64,000 nt of DNA, from positions 28,526,722-28,590,721 of the forward strand of contig JADWOT020000001.1 of assembly GCA_036345935.2 (NCBI GenBank), in the 5' to 3' direction. Source of the DNA: Taenia hydatigena (Eukaryota; Platyhelminthes; Cestoda; Cyclophyllidea; Taeniidae). The position numbers and the translations under genes are program-made. Of this stretch, positions 33,198 to 45,260 are shown in pieces; the stretch's first letter is position 1, and each line of letters opens with the position of its first letter. Under the pieces are notes generated by a model. It was not told the origin of the DNA and ran no database searches. It saw only the letters and a list, made by a program, of their open reading frames with translations.

Positions 33198-33974
33198 GTA
33201 AGAATAGCGATGTGGTTTGCTTATTGCTCGTAAGAGCAAAGACGAAGACTTGAAGTTTGTGTGTGAGGCAGCGAGTTGTCAGGAAGGCGATGTGAGTCGC
33301 AGTTGCGAGCATGGATCGAATGTAACAAATCCAGCGAATGATGTTATGTTTAATAAAAACCTCCTTTCAACTTTTAAGTAAATTTAAGATGCATTTGGTG
33401 GTAATGTTGTGGGAGCGAGTGATAGGCTGAGGTGAGGAGAGCAAATGGTCGAAGAAGAGACATGGGAAAAATAGGATGATGCGATTTGTAGCTGGCGAGA
33501 AGGGAGCATGTAGCAACGTGCACATATATTTGGGTTCACAATTTTGCAGATTGTAGGATTATTACAGTCACTAAATTATTAGCGACAATACTTAGTGCCA
33601 TTACAACAATCATAATTTTGCTGGCGACTTGTCGAGCTTGTTCAAGTCGATGTCATCTGCTTCGGTGCTAAGAGTCAGTTGAACCAAATTTCTGTCATCC
33701 AACAACACTTCTTTTGCTCAATTTAAGCTTCAAAATAAAGAAGTAGGTAATGTCGCACTTTCAATTTGGCCTACACTCGTAAAATCAGCACTAAACAGCC
33801 TGTGGCGTCAAATGTTCGAAATTGCATCTCGGAAACTTGGCAAGGTTGATTGGTCAGTGTTTGCACAACTCGCGCAGTAACACTTCAAATTTTGATCAAA
33901 CTGTCTGACGATGGTGATCACTACCACGATGATGGCCACCGTGGAGGTAATTGAGGCTTGTTGAGGAACGAGCA
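33198..33974. other. No gene supported
   Basis: It contains a possible small 3' part of the preceding candidate with AATAAA at 33352-33357. The rest is AT-rich and unassigned. Confidence 0.35.
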
Positions 33975-34226
33975 CTAGTAAGATGTCAGGCTCCTGTATT
34001 TATCGTCACCGTCGCTGAGATTGCTGCAGCTGCTAGAGAGTTGATGAGTAAATACATGCTTCCAACTGTCAAATGGTTCTGCCAGTTTTGCCATCATATG
34101 ATAATGAATGTCTGACAAATTCTTAACGTCGGCACACTCGCCTTGCTGAAACATCCTCTTAGTCAGACGATGGGTGTTCAGAAGGCATGCTTCTCGTTCA
34201 GAAAGGGAACTAAATCCATTATGCAA
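33975..34226 (-). CDS. Coding-like minus-strand segment, unknown
   Basis: It is open for 83 codons: RLTKRMFQQGECADVKNLSD, IHYHMMAKLAEPFDSWKHVF, then a Ser-rich end and stop. The composition is protein-like. It lies at the outer edge of the visible left palindrome arm, so a mirror copy should exist just beyond the right end of the window. Confidence 0.28.
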   Translation of the reverse strand: MHNGFSSLSEREACLLNTHRLTKRMFQQGECADVKNLSDIHYHMMAKLAEPFDSWKHVFTHQLSSSCSNLSDGDDKYRSLTSY

Positions 34227-36049
34227 AGATGACTTCCAAGGTGCGTAAAGCTACTTCCGTTCTCTTGCGACGAGTAGAGTAGGGAATTGAAGGCCAAGGA
34301 GGGGAAGATAAACGCAAAATCCATCAGGCAAACTTCTACGGATAATTTGTTAAAATTGTGACCTCGAAGATGGGAACGGGGTGCAAAGGAGCAGCCCCAC
34401 CTTGCATGGAGGATGACATTCCCTCGATTCGGATGGAGACCATTTAAAAGGATGTGCGATGTCTTACTGACCACAAGCCTAGTTATGACACTAACCGACC
34501 GAGGTACAAGATGCCGGTCTTGTGCTTAGCAATACGATGGGCAATTCATAGTCATGTAAAGGCTGAGCCAAGTATCAGTAAACTTGACTCTTCAAAGGTA
34601 CATCTACCAGCCTCGATAAATTTTAGACCTTTGCCTAACTTCGCCCTTACAACCATCCAGTCGACTTTACAATCCAATCGTTACGCTTACTTCTTGCAAG
34701 TGTGATATCTACAGAGGTGTCCTTCTGACTAAGCGAGTTCTCTTAATTTCAGTGGAGCTAGGATCCACTGGGAGTTAAGGGACTGAAAAGAACAAATAAG
34801 AGGGAATTTTTTCCACATCTTCGCTCGCCAGATTCTATTGCTGGGAGTAGCTGCCTTTGCCTTCCTCTGAGTTACCGCTGTTAGAGATTGTTGGTTTACG
34901 AGATAGCTGGGTTAGTCTAACGAGTCAGAAGATAAATGAGCAGTGGATAACTAGGAGAGATGAAGATGGGCAGTCTGAGAGCCTTGAATATAAATGCTGT
35001 TAAAATGCTCAAATGGAAGCTAAGAATATGCCAATTGACATCTTAGATGGACAACGCTCTCTGCCAGAGTTCGTTGGGTTTTTACACAAACTGCCATTCT
35101 GTCGCGCAAGTTGTTGAGTTCGTGACTGGTCAAAGCAGCAAACCAACTGAAAATCCGCCTGGCCAACAGCTAGCGACTGTGTTGCTTTGTCAGTGTCCTC
35201 TGGAGTGCGTCGATACTACCAATGAAATTTGAGAGCTGGAGATTCGCTCATCTTACCACCTAGTGGTGACGAAGTTGCATGCCATGAATTTCCTCATTTC
35301 GACCTATACTTCCAAAGCAACTGCGGCTTATTGTAGCTTATGGAATGGGTCGGCGTAGAGACGAACCCATTGTAAGCTATTGTCTCCTCTCCTTGTCTCG
35401 AAGAGGCCGTCTTGATCACTTGATTTTACTCTGTCAGGCAAGTCTTTCCCAGTGAAAATCAAATGTTTTTGAGTTTTAGCTATCAGTGCTTCATTTTATG
35501 ACCTGCTTTTAGTGATACGAAAGTGTCATTCACCTTGTCGACATCCGAGAGTGTAGTGCCGAATTGATCGTGGGTAGTCGGATTTGCTGAGAGGTAAATT
35601 GCTACAAATAATACGATCAGAGTAGGTTTGTACAGGCACTGCCTCAGCAATTCTTTAATGTGGAGGTGGAACCCTCCAGAGGTTGTTGGTGGATTGAGAA
35701 ACTGTTAAAGGATTCACTCAACTGGAGGTAATCGCTCCTCCGTGTCTGTAACTATGCCTATGCTGTCTGACGTCATTTCATGTCCTTCCATGCAAGTAAA
35801 TAAGCAAACTGACTGATTGACAGATAGGTACGGAAGGACGTCTCGCAGATGCATTCGTTGTCTGGCCTCATCATCGAGTCATCAAAATGTTGGAAGGGCT
35901 GTATGGCTGGCTCATCGATCTTCGAGGCGAAGGTGACATGACTCTGTCGCAAAGAAATCGTCGATTTTCAGGAAATCCAGAAAGCCCACAGAGAAGTGGT
36001 ACATATTTACGCCAACTTTAAACATTGCACCATGGGATAGTACGTCCGA

Positions 36050-36253
36050 ATGCGCTCCAAGATAAAATCCAAGCCTAAATATTCGCCTTCGTCCCTCGCC
36101 TCACTTGAGAGGCGTACTTGGCTCTTTATAAAGGAGTGCGATTACAGTCAAGCCCCACAGGAGGTCGAGGAGCACTCGTTAATCACCCCTTGCTGCTATA
36201 GAAAAAGCACTCAGTTCCCATTCTCTGAGACTCTGGCATATGCTTTGGACTAA
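36050..36253 (+). pseudogene. W-block exon remnant, left arm
   Basis: The frame MRSKIKSKPKYSPSSLASLE, RRTWLFIKECDYS, then ETLAYALD aligns with the intact frame at 14656-14994 (CLKRRGVWLPMEAC). An in-frame stop just upstream separates it from the IVDFQEIQKAH part at about 35957-36031. The mirror copy is 62146-62349 with four amino-acid changes. Confidence 0.4.
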
Positions 36254-39016
36254 AGGAGGAGGTGTACCTCTTCCAATTCACCCAACACCCCTGAACAGTC
36301 GCGTCTTTATGTTCTCAGTTAGTTCTACTGAAGACCAAAGTGAGAAGTGGAATCTAACGTCAAATATCCGGATCACCCATCTTGGAAATTCGATAGGTGA
36401 GAGAGAGTGAATGTTACTAGCACATCCAAACAATGAATGGACCAACGTTCACCAAGACATGGAAGCACAATCTTCCCTATTAACCAATGTCATAATGTGG
36501 CGATTGGGACCAGTGCGACGTCAGACTCCCACGATATTCCTTTCTGCCAACTCATTTTAAAGAGTTCAGATATAGTCTTTAAGAAGTTACTGCTGCCAAC
36601 TATCGTGTGTGCATCAACAATGTCAACTAGTCATTTCCAATTTTGCTTGTAATCATTTATTACTGCACCATTCAGCGTCCCTCACTGACTTGCAGATCTA
36701 TGGTTCAATAAGCTGGTCGAGTCGATGACAAACTGATTGTAGGGCGACTGTGGCTCCAGGTTAACCAGCAGCTACTCAGCGCCTTGATTTACTGACGGCT
36801 ACCCCTGCTTCTTTTGCCCATTCGGTAAACTTGATATGCTCTCAACAAGCTTCCAGCCAACCAGCTAGACACGCTGACAACCAAGTGAGAAAGAATGCGA
36901 ATTTTTAAATTAGCTCCTGCATAAATTGTTGACTGACTGACTAGTTCATCAACTAAGTAAGTGACCATCCAACTGATTAATAGCACCAGCAGGACTGATC
37001 TTTTGGCATAGATTGATGATTGTGATGATATCGACGGCAATTGCCACCTTAGATGGACAACGCTCTCTGCTAGAGTTCGTTGGGGTTTTACACAACCTAC
37101 CATTCTGTCGCGCAAGTTGTTGAGTTCGTGACTGGTCAAAGCGACAAACCAACTGAAAATCCGCCTGACCAACAGCTAGCGATTGTGTTGCTTTGTCAGT
37201 GTCCTCTGGAGTGCGTCGATACCATCAGTGAAATTTGAGAACTGGAGATTTGTTTACCTAACCATCCAATGGTGACAAAGTTGCATGCCATTAATTTCCT
37301 CATTTCGACTTATGCTTCCAATGCAACTGTGGCTTATTATAGCCCATGGAGTGGGTCGGCATAGAGACGAACCCAACGTAAGCTATTGTCTCCTCTCCTT
37401 GTCTCAAGGCGTCTGTCTTAATCACTTGATACACCCTGCTTCAAATAATACGACTAGGCACTACCTCAACAACTACTGAAATGCAGAGGTAAAATCCTTT
37501 AGAAGTTGTTAAGTGGATTATGGAATTGCTAAAGAATTCATTCAACCTAAGGTGATCACCCCTCTGTGTCTATGTCTATGCCTATGCTGGCTGAGCAGAC
37601 ACTTTTGTCTGGTTTGTCACTGACGTCATTCTGACGACTCCATGCGAGGTCTGAAGTCATCCAGTGCGAGGGCATTTGGCTAGTGGGAGAGATAGACGAC
37701 AGTTCGATGCTAAGTAGTGAAGTGAAATTGGGAGGAGAATACTGTTGTGCGCATTGGTGATTCTAGTGGATTATCCGCATTAATTACTGCTTCTTTTTCC
37801 TACTTACAGGTTACTATGGCGTCCCTCACACATACTCACCTACCCATCCTAAAGCACCGTTGCTTATCCCATCCCCCTTTATTCGATGCTCCTCAAAATG
37901 AGTAATGAAAGTCAGTACTTGAAGTGGGCGAAACTTGATTGAATCATACCACTATGCCAAAGTGAAGGCGGATAAAAAGTAGAAAGCACGAGCAGCCAAA
38001 CATCAAAATGAGGCAAAAAACTAGTATCGAAGTTAATTTAAATTGGCATCAACACCTGTAATGTCATTACATTACCAGGCAGCAGCAGTTAACTAATGCG
38101 CAGCCTGGTTTGTGCAGAAGAAGGCTACGCAGACCATTTCTTCTCTTGATAACAGCTTCGTAAAATCACCGAAGCATGAACATTGCGGCGATGTGACTGC
38201 CATGTCTGTCGTCGGCAAGAAGACGAGGATTTGAAAATGAACTGCGTGCGCAGCAGCTCCCAATAACCCGAGCGCGCCAGATTCGAGCAGTTGGATTCTA
38301 TGAGGTTTTGTGTGCTAACTGCTCACACTCTGCTTGTTCCAAGAGTGTAGAGATCAAGAAGGAGAGACGAACCTGTTGACCTTTGCACGCATTGCGATCA
38401 GCTCTTTAAGCAATACTTTTATTTAATTACTTCGAGAATTCGATTTCAAGTGATGTGATTGATGCCGCGTGGGGCGTTGTTAAAACAGGCATCACACGGC
38501 ATTCTTAAAGACGAAACCACGAGAGCTATTTACTGACAAGCAGTGAGACAGGAAAGATTTTTATGCTTGTTTTCTCTTGCCTTTTCTGTGCCTAGTGGAT
38601 TCTTAAGGCCGCGAAGATTGCGAAAACTAGCTTGGGTCGAAAGGACACCCCCCATGACATCAATCATGCAAGAAGTGTACGCACCGACATGAGACGGTGA
38701 TTATCACTTGATGCTTGTAAGGACTAAGTTCATCGAGTCTCAAAACTTATCGAGGCAGCATTCGCAAGGGTGTGTAAAGGTGCGGAGTTCGTCTTTCCTT
38801 ACTTGGTCCTCATTCACTCGAAACGAGTAGATTGTATGCAGGTGGGTATCAGTATCCAGAACCGGTGCTGTTGCTTCACCGCCACTGTTAATGCGATTGG
38901 TGCTGCTGCAACACTGCTGAATTCTAGGGTCAGACTCACCACCACATCATTAGTGGAGACGGATGTGTGGCCACTTTGTCGGGTCGACACGTTTGCATTA
39001 TATACGCTTTAGCTAA

Positions 39017-39085
39017 TTAGTCCTCAGAGTTAGACGAGATTCGTTCGACGAAGACGTCTCGGGCTACCGAATCGTCGTCATCTTC
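39017..39085 (-). pseudogene. DVFVER terminal exon, outer left copy
   Basis: The minus frame reads EDDDDSVARDVFVERISSNS, ED, TAA, identical in protein to the outer right copy at 59357-59425. The acceptor TTTACTTTCTTAAAG is intact. Confidence 0.5.
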
Positions 39086-40536
39086 CTTTAAGAAAGTAAA
39101 GTACTCACTGAACTAACATCAGATCATCGATGAAGAATGTTCTTTGTCTGCTCTCACCCTAGTCTGTTTGAGGGAATAAAACCTATGCGGAAGATGATGA
39201 CAAACGCATGCGCGAATGCAATCACAGAAATCAACAAATCCATTGAAATGTGTCGCGGACTCAACACTAAAGCTTCTTGAGTGCAATGATGAACGAGGAG
39301 CAAGTGGCCCCATTTGTCCTTTCTTTACCACCCTCCAGATCCTTACCCTTTTGTATGATCGCATGATTCAAAAAAGTAATTTTGCAACATCTTGCGCTTC
39401 AACCGCTTCTTCTGCATCTGTGTAGTAATTTGTAGGCGAAGGGACAAAAATCACTGACGATATGAGGGACAGACAATGAGTGAATAAGGCTTCTTAGCCT
39501 AATCTTTTCATTGCATCAAAACGAAAGCCAAGGTGGGGGCAGCAATTGCTTAATCTATTGCACACCTTCGCGAATGCGTTAGTAAATGCACACAAGGGAA
39601 CAGCTTCGCTCTGTCTGGAGGCCGTCCATATAATCCATCTACACGCGTCCGACACGCTCCAGTGATTGGATGCTGTTACGCATGCAACTCATTTCCAAAT
39701 CCTCGTCTTCTCGTCGAAGACAGATAAGGCGGCTACAGCATCGCAAGATTCATCGTTCGGCAGTTAGGTGATGACGCTGTCAGGGGATGAAGTAGTCTGC
39801 GCAGCCTTCTTCTGTACGTACCTAGTCTTTGCACTGGTGAACTGCTGTCGCAATGCAGTCAACCTGGTGACATGGTGACAGCAGAGGTGCTCCTGTCAAT
39901 TTGAGTTTTCTCTTTGCAGTTTTTGCTGCTTGGTTGCTAGTGCTCCTTACTTTCTGTCCTCTTTCACTCTGGCATTGTGATATGATCCAAATAAAGTTTT
40001 GGCCAGATCAAGTGCTAGTTTCATTAACTACTTTAAGGAAAGTATCGACTAAAAGGGGATGAAAGAAGCAACGGTGCGTTGGAAGTGGGTAGGTGAGTAG
40101 GGGTGAGGGACGCAAAGGCCACCTATAAGGGGTGGTCGGGATTATTGGAAATAAATAAAAGGATTGCCAATATGCACAACAGTTGTCTCTTCCAGTTCAC
40201 TTTACTTCTCATCATTAAACTGTCGTTTTCCTCTCCAACTAGCCAAATGCTCTCGCATTCGATGACTTTAGAGCTCGCATAGAGTCGTCGGGATGACACA
40301 TGCAACAAGTGACCATATGACCATAGGTGGCACAAGCATAGCCACTGAGAGGTGATTATTTCAGGCAAAAATTATTTCCCAGCAGTTTCTCGATCCACTC
40401 GAAAAAACTCTGTATGATTTTATCGTGTCTGCGCAAAACATCTCCAATCGTGTTATTTAAAGCAGTCGACCTCTCAGCGATCCGTCTGCCCACACTCATT
40501 CTAGCTCTAGACTTATCGCATGTTGACAAGGAAACC

Positions 40537-42406
40537 GACGTTTTCCTATTACTGGAAGCTGAGACGAGAATGCAGCACCGATAGCTCCATCCCAAAACAG
40601 TTGATTTTACTGGGAAATACTAGCCTCACAGTGGAGATTAATTGAGTTAAACGGAAGCCTCGAGACAAGCAGAGGAGACGGTGACTCAGAGTGGGTTCAC
40701 TTCCCTGCCAAGCATTCCACGTCCTAAAATACGCCAGAGCTGTGTCGGACATAGAAGTCGAAATGAGGATCTTCATGATCTGCAAATTCGTCACTATTGA
40801 GCGGTGGATTAACCACATCTCGGGATCTTAATTAACACAGTAGCACAGTTGCTAGCAGTTGGTCAGATGGATGATCAGTTGGTTTGCCGGCTCGACCAGA
40901 CTGGCATTCAATAACTTGCGCGACTGAGTGGCAGGCTTATGATTACCCACCGAACCCATTGTAGTGCAAAACAATGCAAGCAATGACGTTGCAACACGAC
41001 AAGGCCGGTAGAGTAACTAAATCTCGAGATGTCAATTAAGAGTGGTGGTGTCTACGCACTGCATTTGAGGCTTAGATGGGCTAACAGGGATTTGTTTAAG
41101 ATGGTTATAATGCCTTTGGATTGCTTTGGATGGCACAAACGTTAATTGACACGTCAAGTGTGTTTCGCTTGCTGCCAGAAGCATGGCAAAGGCTTGGTCT
41201 CTGGATGATCGTCGACCTACCGAGATGGAGAAGTAGTGACAAGAGGGTAATATAATTGGCTGTGGCATTAAAGGCATTCAGGAAAGTGGATGGTGGCAGC
41301 AATAAACATGACGCTCTTCAGACTTCCCTGCACTGCTAATCTATACCACAGTATATTCCTCCGACCATCAACATACTTAACGGCTGCACCACGGACTCAC
41401 AAACAAACTGCACCAAACAGTCATTGATCAATATACAAGGCAAATTTAGTGGGCCGGGCACATCCGCGCACAACGCATAACTACTAACTAACTAATGAGT
41501 AACAAGTCGCAGTGCCAGTGTGTCGTATAATGGGCCAGCCAACTGCCTATTCCGCATCCTAGTTCGGTCCAACATTTACCAAACCACCTTCTAGCATCTA
41601 TGTCTGTGTCTGCAGAGTTAGCGTCCACTCCTCCTCATCTGCTTCCAGTCAGCAGATTAAGCACAGAATGCCAACACGCATTGATGCTTTGCAGCAATAG
41701 CATTCTGCAACTGCAGTCACCACTTAAGTGGTCCCCACGTCACCACGTCTAAGCGTAAGCTATATTAAAAAAAACCTCAGTTGAGAAAAATGTTGACGCA
41801 CCTATCCTTCACACGACAGTGAAACCCTCATCGTACAGCCAATTGATGCTTTAACGTGGCTTGTGGTGAGCAAGAAATCAAATAATCCCAAGATATTTGC
41901 GCCATGATAGGAGCAGCATCCCATCAGTAGAGTTAAAGGACGCCCAGTAGGAGAGGTGAACGTTGAACCTAGTGCAGTCCTTCTCGGACTTGTTGGCACA
42001 CCGCTGCTGACATTACAGCCACAAATTGTGAACAGAGGTACAGATCGCTTTATCTGGAGGCTACTAATCTATCAATTGTGATCGAGGCCACAAACATGTG
42101 ACCTCCGCATGATGATCGCCCAGTCACCAGAGGAGCAATGCTTGCACAGCCTGCTTACTTGGAAATATGCCAAAGGTGAGGAAGGGGCTGGAGTGTCATC
42201 AACACAAATCAGTGAGGCTAAGGGTGCATACGCAAAGGAGCTCTTTGAGGGCGTTTGCAGTTAGCTTGGGCTGCCGGTTGGGTAGAGGTGAGTGGGACTG
42301 TCGACTGCTTCTCATCAATCATTGGAATGGTAGCTCGCCTTTGAATGACTTGAGGAAATTAACCGACCTCGTTCCATTCCCAAAAGACCTAAATTTTTGG
42401 GAGCGA
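40537..42406. repeat. V block, left arm
   Basis: About 1.87 kb, mirrored at 56036-57905. It separates S1 from S2 in both arms but is absent from the spacer, where S1 and S2 join directly at about 49640. It holds part of repeat D (about 41110-41200) and an R1-type piece (40840-40990). Confidence 0.7.
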
Positions 42407-43960
42407 TCCATCGCTGCAACAGCACTCTCTCGCCATCTTCTGGACACCTCAACGGACGGCTACCATCATTGCGCATCGATCTTAGCAGAACAGGGCGAAT
42501 CCCATCAGACCGATAAAGTTGGATCTCTCACTGTCAATAACACGCTCTTACAAGGATCCAGTAAAGTAATGAATAAGTGCTGAACACTATATAGCAGAGA
42601 GGAGCAAAGAGACGATCCCAACTTGAGACACTAATGGACGAATGGCTTCTATCCTGTGCAATTGCCGGATGTAATAGCAGAATTATACCGACGCGTTCAA
42701 AAGGGTGTGCAATGAGTTAGCGCTTGTCTCTCCCTCCTTGGCTTTTGTCTTCCTCGGGATGAAAAGCGGATGAACACGTGGGGGACAATTTTCGTCGGCG
42801 ACATGGCAAATAAGGTATAGTGATAAAGTTTGAATTCGCTGATATGATGACAGCAATACCAGCAACGACACTACACTTTGTCTTTCGGACGACGATATAG
42901 AGAGGCATTTGCTGTTCTACCGTTACTCTGCGTCCGAGAATCCCCTACCACCAACGCAGTCAATATCAACACTAGCATCTGGCTCGTAACCATGAGCAAT
43001 GCAGCCAGAGGTGCCAAAGACGCCCGATTAAGCCTCTACAACTGTGCTTTCCTCCGTCTCTGTGGTCTGTGCTGCCCTGACCTCAAGGAAGAAGGTTATG
43101 TCCCATTATGACAGTGAGAACCAGGACCTGAACAGCACATGCCTTTAGGAGTGTGCTGATGCATAATTTGAATAAATTGAGGGGATCGCTTGACCCCTTT
43201 AACGTGGCCGAATTATGATCTTTATTGACTGCCACACTTCTTGCTGTTCCCTCGTTGGCGAGCGAACTATCAGTGCGATTATTAGTGCGGAGAAATTGTC
43301 CTCTCCCTGTTTGAGAGGATAGTCGCATGATTGGGATGAGCTGTCGGAATAATTCCGCCCACCATCGACATGGTTGGGTCTGGCTCTACCAATTCCTAAT
43401 AAACTCTCTAACAGCGCATAAAGAGGGCACCACCGGAACTGATTTTATCCACGTCGGGCAAAACACATTCAAACTACAATTGACGAAACCGTTTTTGATG
43501 TTGATCTGAGTAGGATGCCTTGCGTTGAATGTGATACAGACAACAAGTTACAATTGTACAACCTCTATTCTTCTCTCCTTCCTTAGGCTATCGTTCTTCT
43601 CTTCTTTACGGAGGACTCACGCTCAAACGAAACGACCCGTTACAATGTGTGAAGAAAAACCATTTGGATGATCGAGGCTACACGTCGGCACCATGGATTT
43701 GGGGACAGACTAGCATTTTGAGGCTGTGAAGTAACCTCCACATGATTGTCCAATCATTTTGAATGTTTATGAGGAGAGTGAAGGATTTCACGTCGTCTAA
43801 GCGTCCGAATGCTTCAGCACCCTTGCCAAAGTGAGGTGACAGCAGCATTGCTTGCAATCCATTGACCAATCATGTGTACAAGAGCAGTTCGTCTAAACCT
43901 AACTTCCATGCAGAGGAGATCGTCGCATGTCTACAGTGAGAAGTCGGTTTCAGCATCTAT
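42402..43960 (-). repeat. S1 block, left arm
   Basis: Mirror of 54447-56036. On the + strand here a frame reads INTSIWLVTMSNAARGAKDA, RLSLYNCAF (42878-43111), matching 20.5 kb (MTMSVAARGANDAR) and the spacer copy (CLVTVTDAARDAKDA, minus strand near 48.93 kb). On the minus strand 43814-43930 carries the TCDDLLCMEVRFRR exon. A left-arm-only deletion of about 44 bases lies near 43190. Confidence 0.75.
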
Positions 43961-45260
43961 ACAATCCAAATCACGTCATTAGACCACTTTTTGAGGTTCT
44001 TTGATCGAGAATTCAGTGGACTCCTGTCAGCGTTACTGTCCGAAGACCACGACGGCGACAGAATAGTTAAGCCTTGCTGTAGGCACCAGTCTAGAGCTGG
44101 CTGGCTTGAGCATCACTGCAACCACTGGAATGCCATATAGCCTTCACCATCCTGTGGTGGTAGACATGAGGAGAAGGCTAAACCAATGAGAGTTGTGGCC
44201 GTTGAGCCACGGATCATGCTAAATCCACGATCTGAATCCCTCCACCTACGCGACTGCAGTGCACTTAGCACCTTTAAATCTCAAGCAATCTTACGCCACC
44301 ACACATGCACAAATAAATCACAAAATCAAACAACTTAACAAGTGGGACTTAGCAGCCTTACACCTTTAACCTTATAAATACATAACTATACCTCTTACTC
44401 CTCCACCTCGACCTCATTCTCATCATCCCAACCAATCTTACAAGACAACTCTTCACAAATTCAACCTCTTTATTTGATTTGTCGGCCGCACCGTCGCAAG
44501 TTAATTTTTGGGCGATCTGATTGCGACGCTGTCGGATAGAGAAATGGTCTACACAGCATTTCTGCTTGCGTACGCGGGCTTCGCACTGCTCAATTGGAGC
44601 AGTGCAATGAGCTTCCCTCCCTCCCTACTTGGCCAATCATTACGCCGCCTCGTACATCTGATAACGAAGGAACGTGATTCGAGGGAGCGCCACCAGTGCA
44701 CAGTTGGAGTAGAGGTGAGACTGTGCAGACGCCATCAACAGAAGCTGCCATCGGCCTCAGTGGACCAGGAGACAACTAGCTTTGCATGACAACTGCATCC
44801 AGTCAACCTAAACTTGTTAAGGTCAATCCATCTGCAGCAGCTATCCACACTAACAAATAGCATAATTGGGACGTGTAAAAGTAAACTTATTAAACAAACT
44901 GCTTCAAATTGTAGCACTACAGCAATTAATACAAAAACAAATCTAGCAGCCCTTTTGTCCGTTCATAACAATGATTCAATGTAAGAAATCGCCATCACCA
45001 CATGAGGAGACGTTGAGCCAGCAGAAATGTCAGTCAAACCACCGCGTCGCCACCTTAGAGCGAAGCGTCAATTGTGGTCATGGCAACGACAAATAAAAAC
45101 AAGGGGTGATTTGTGTGGTAAGAGTAACGCATTAACAAGCACAATTAATACAATTTTTTCGTGTATTAAATTTTGCGAGGTGGCATTAGTGGGTGAGTGA
45201 TGCCTCGCATAATGACAAATACAACAATACATATTTTAGCGCAAATATTTTAAGCACTTC
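43960..45260. repeat. U block, left arm
   Basis: Mirror of 53150-54445, with the highest identity seen between the arms. 44508-44789 is open for 93 codons on + (DREMVYTAFLLAYAGFALLN and later SASVDQETTSFA). The older copy at 30.0-30.48 kb shares these peptides. Confidence 0.75.

Noticed and set aside
42167..42583. 138-codon frame, mirrored at 55859-56275
   Set aside because: It crosses the V-S1 junction, so it cannot be an ancestral exon. The spacer copy does not support it.
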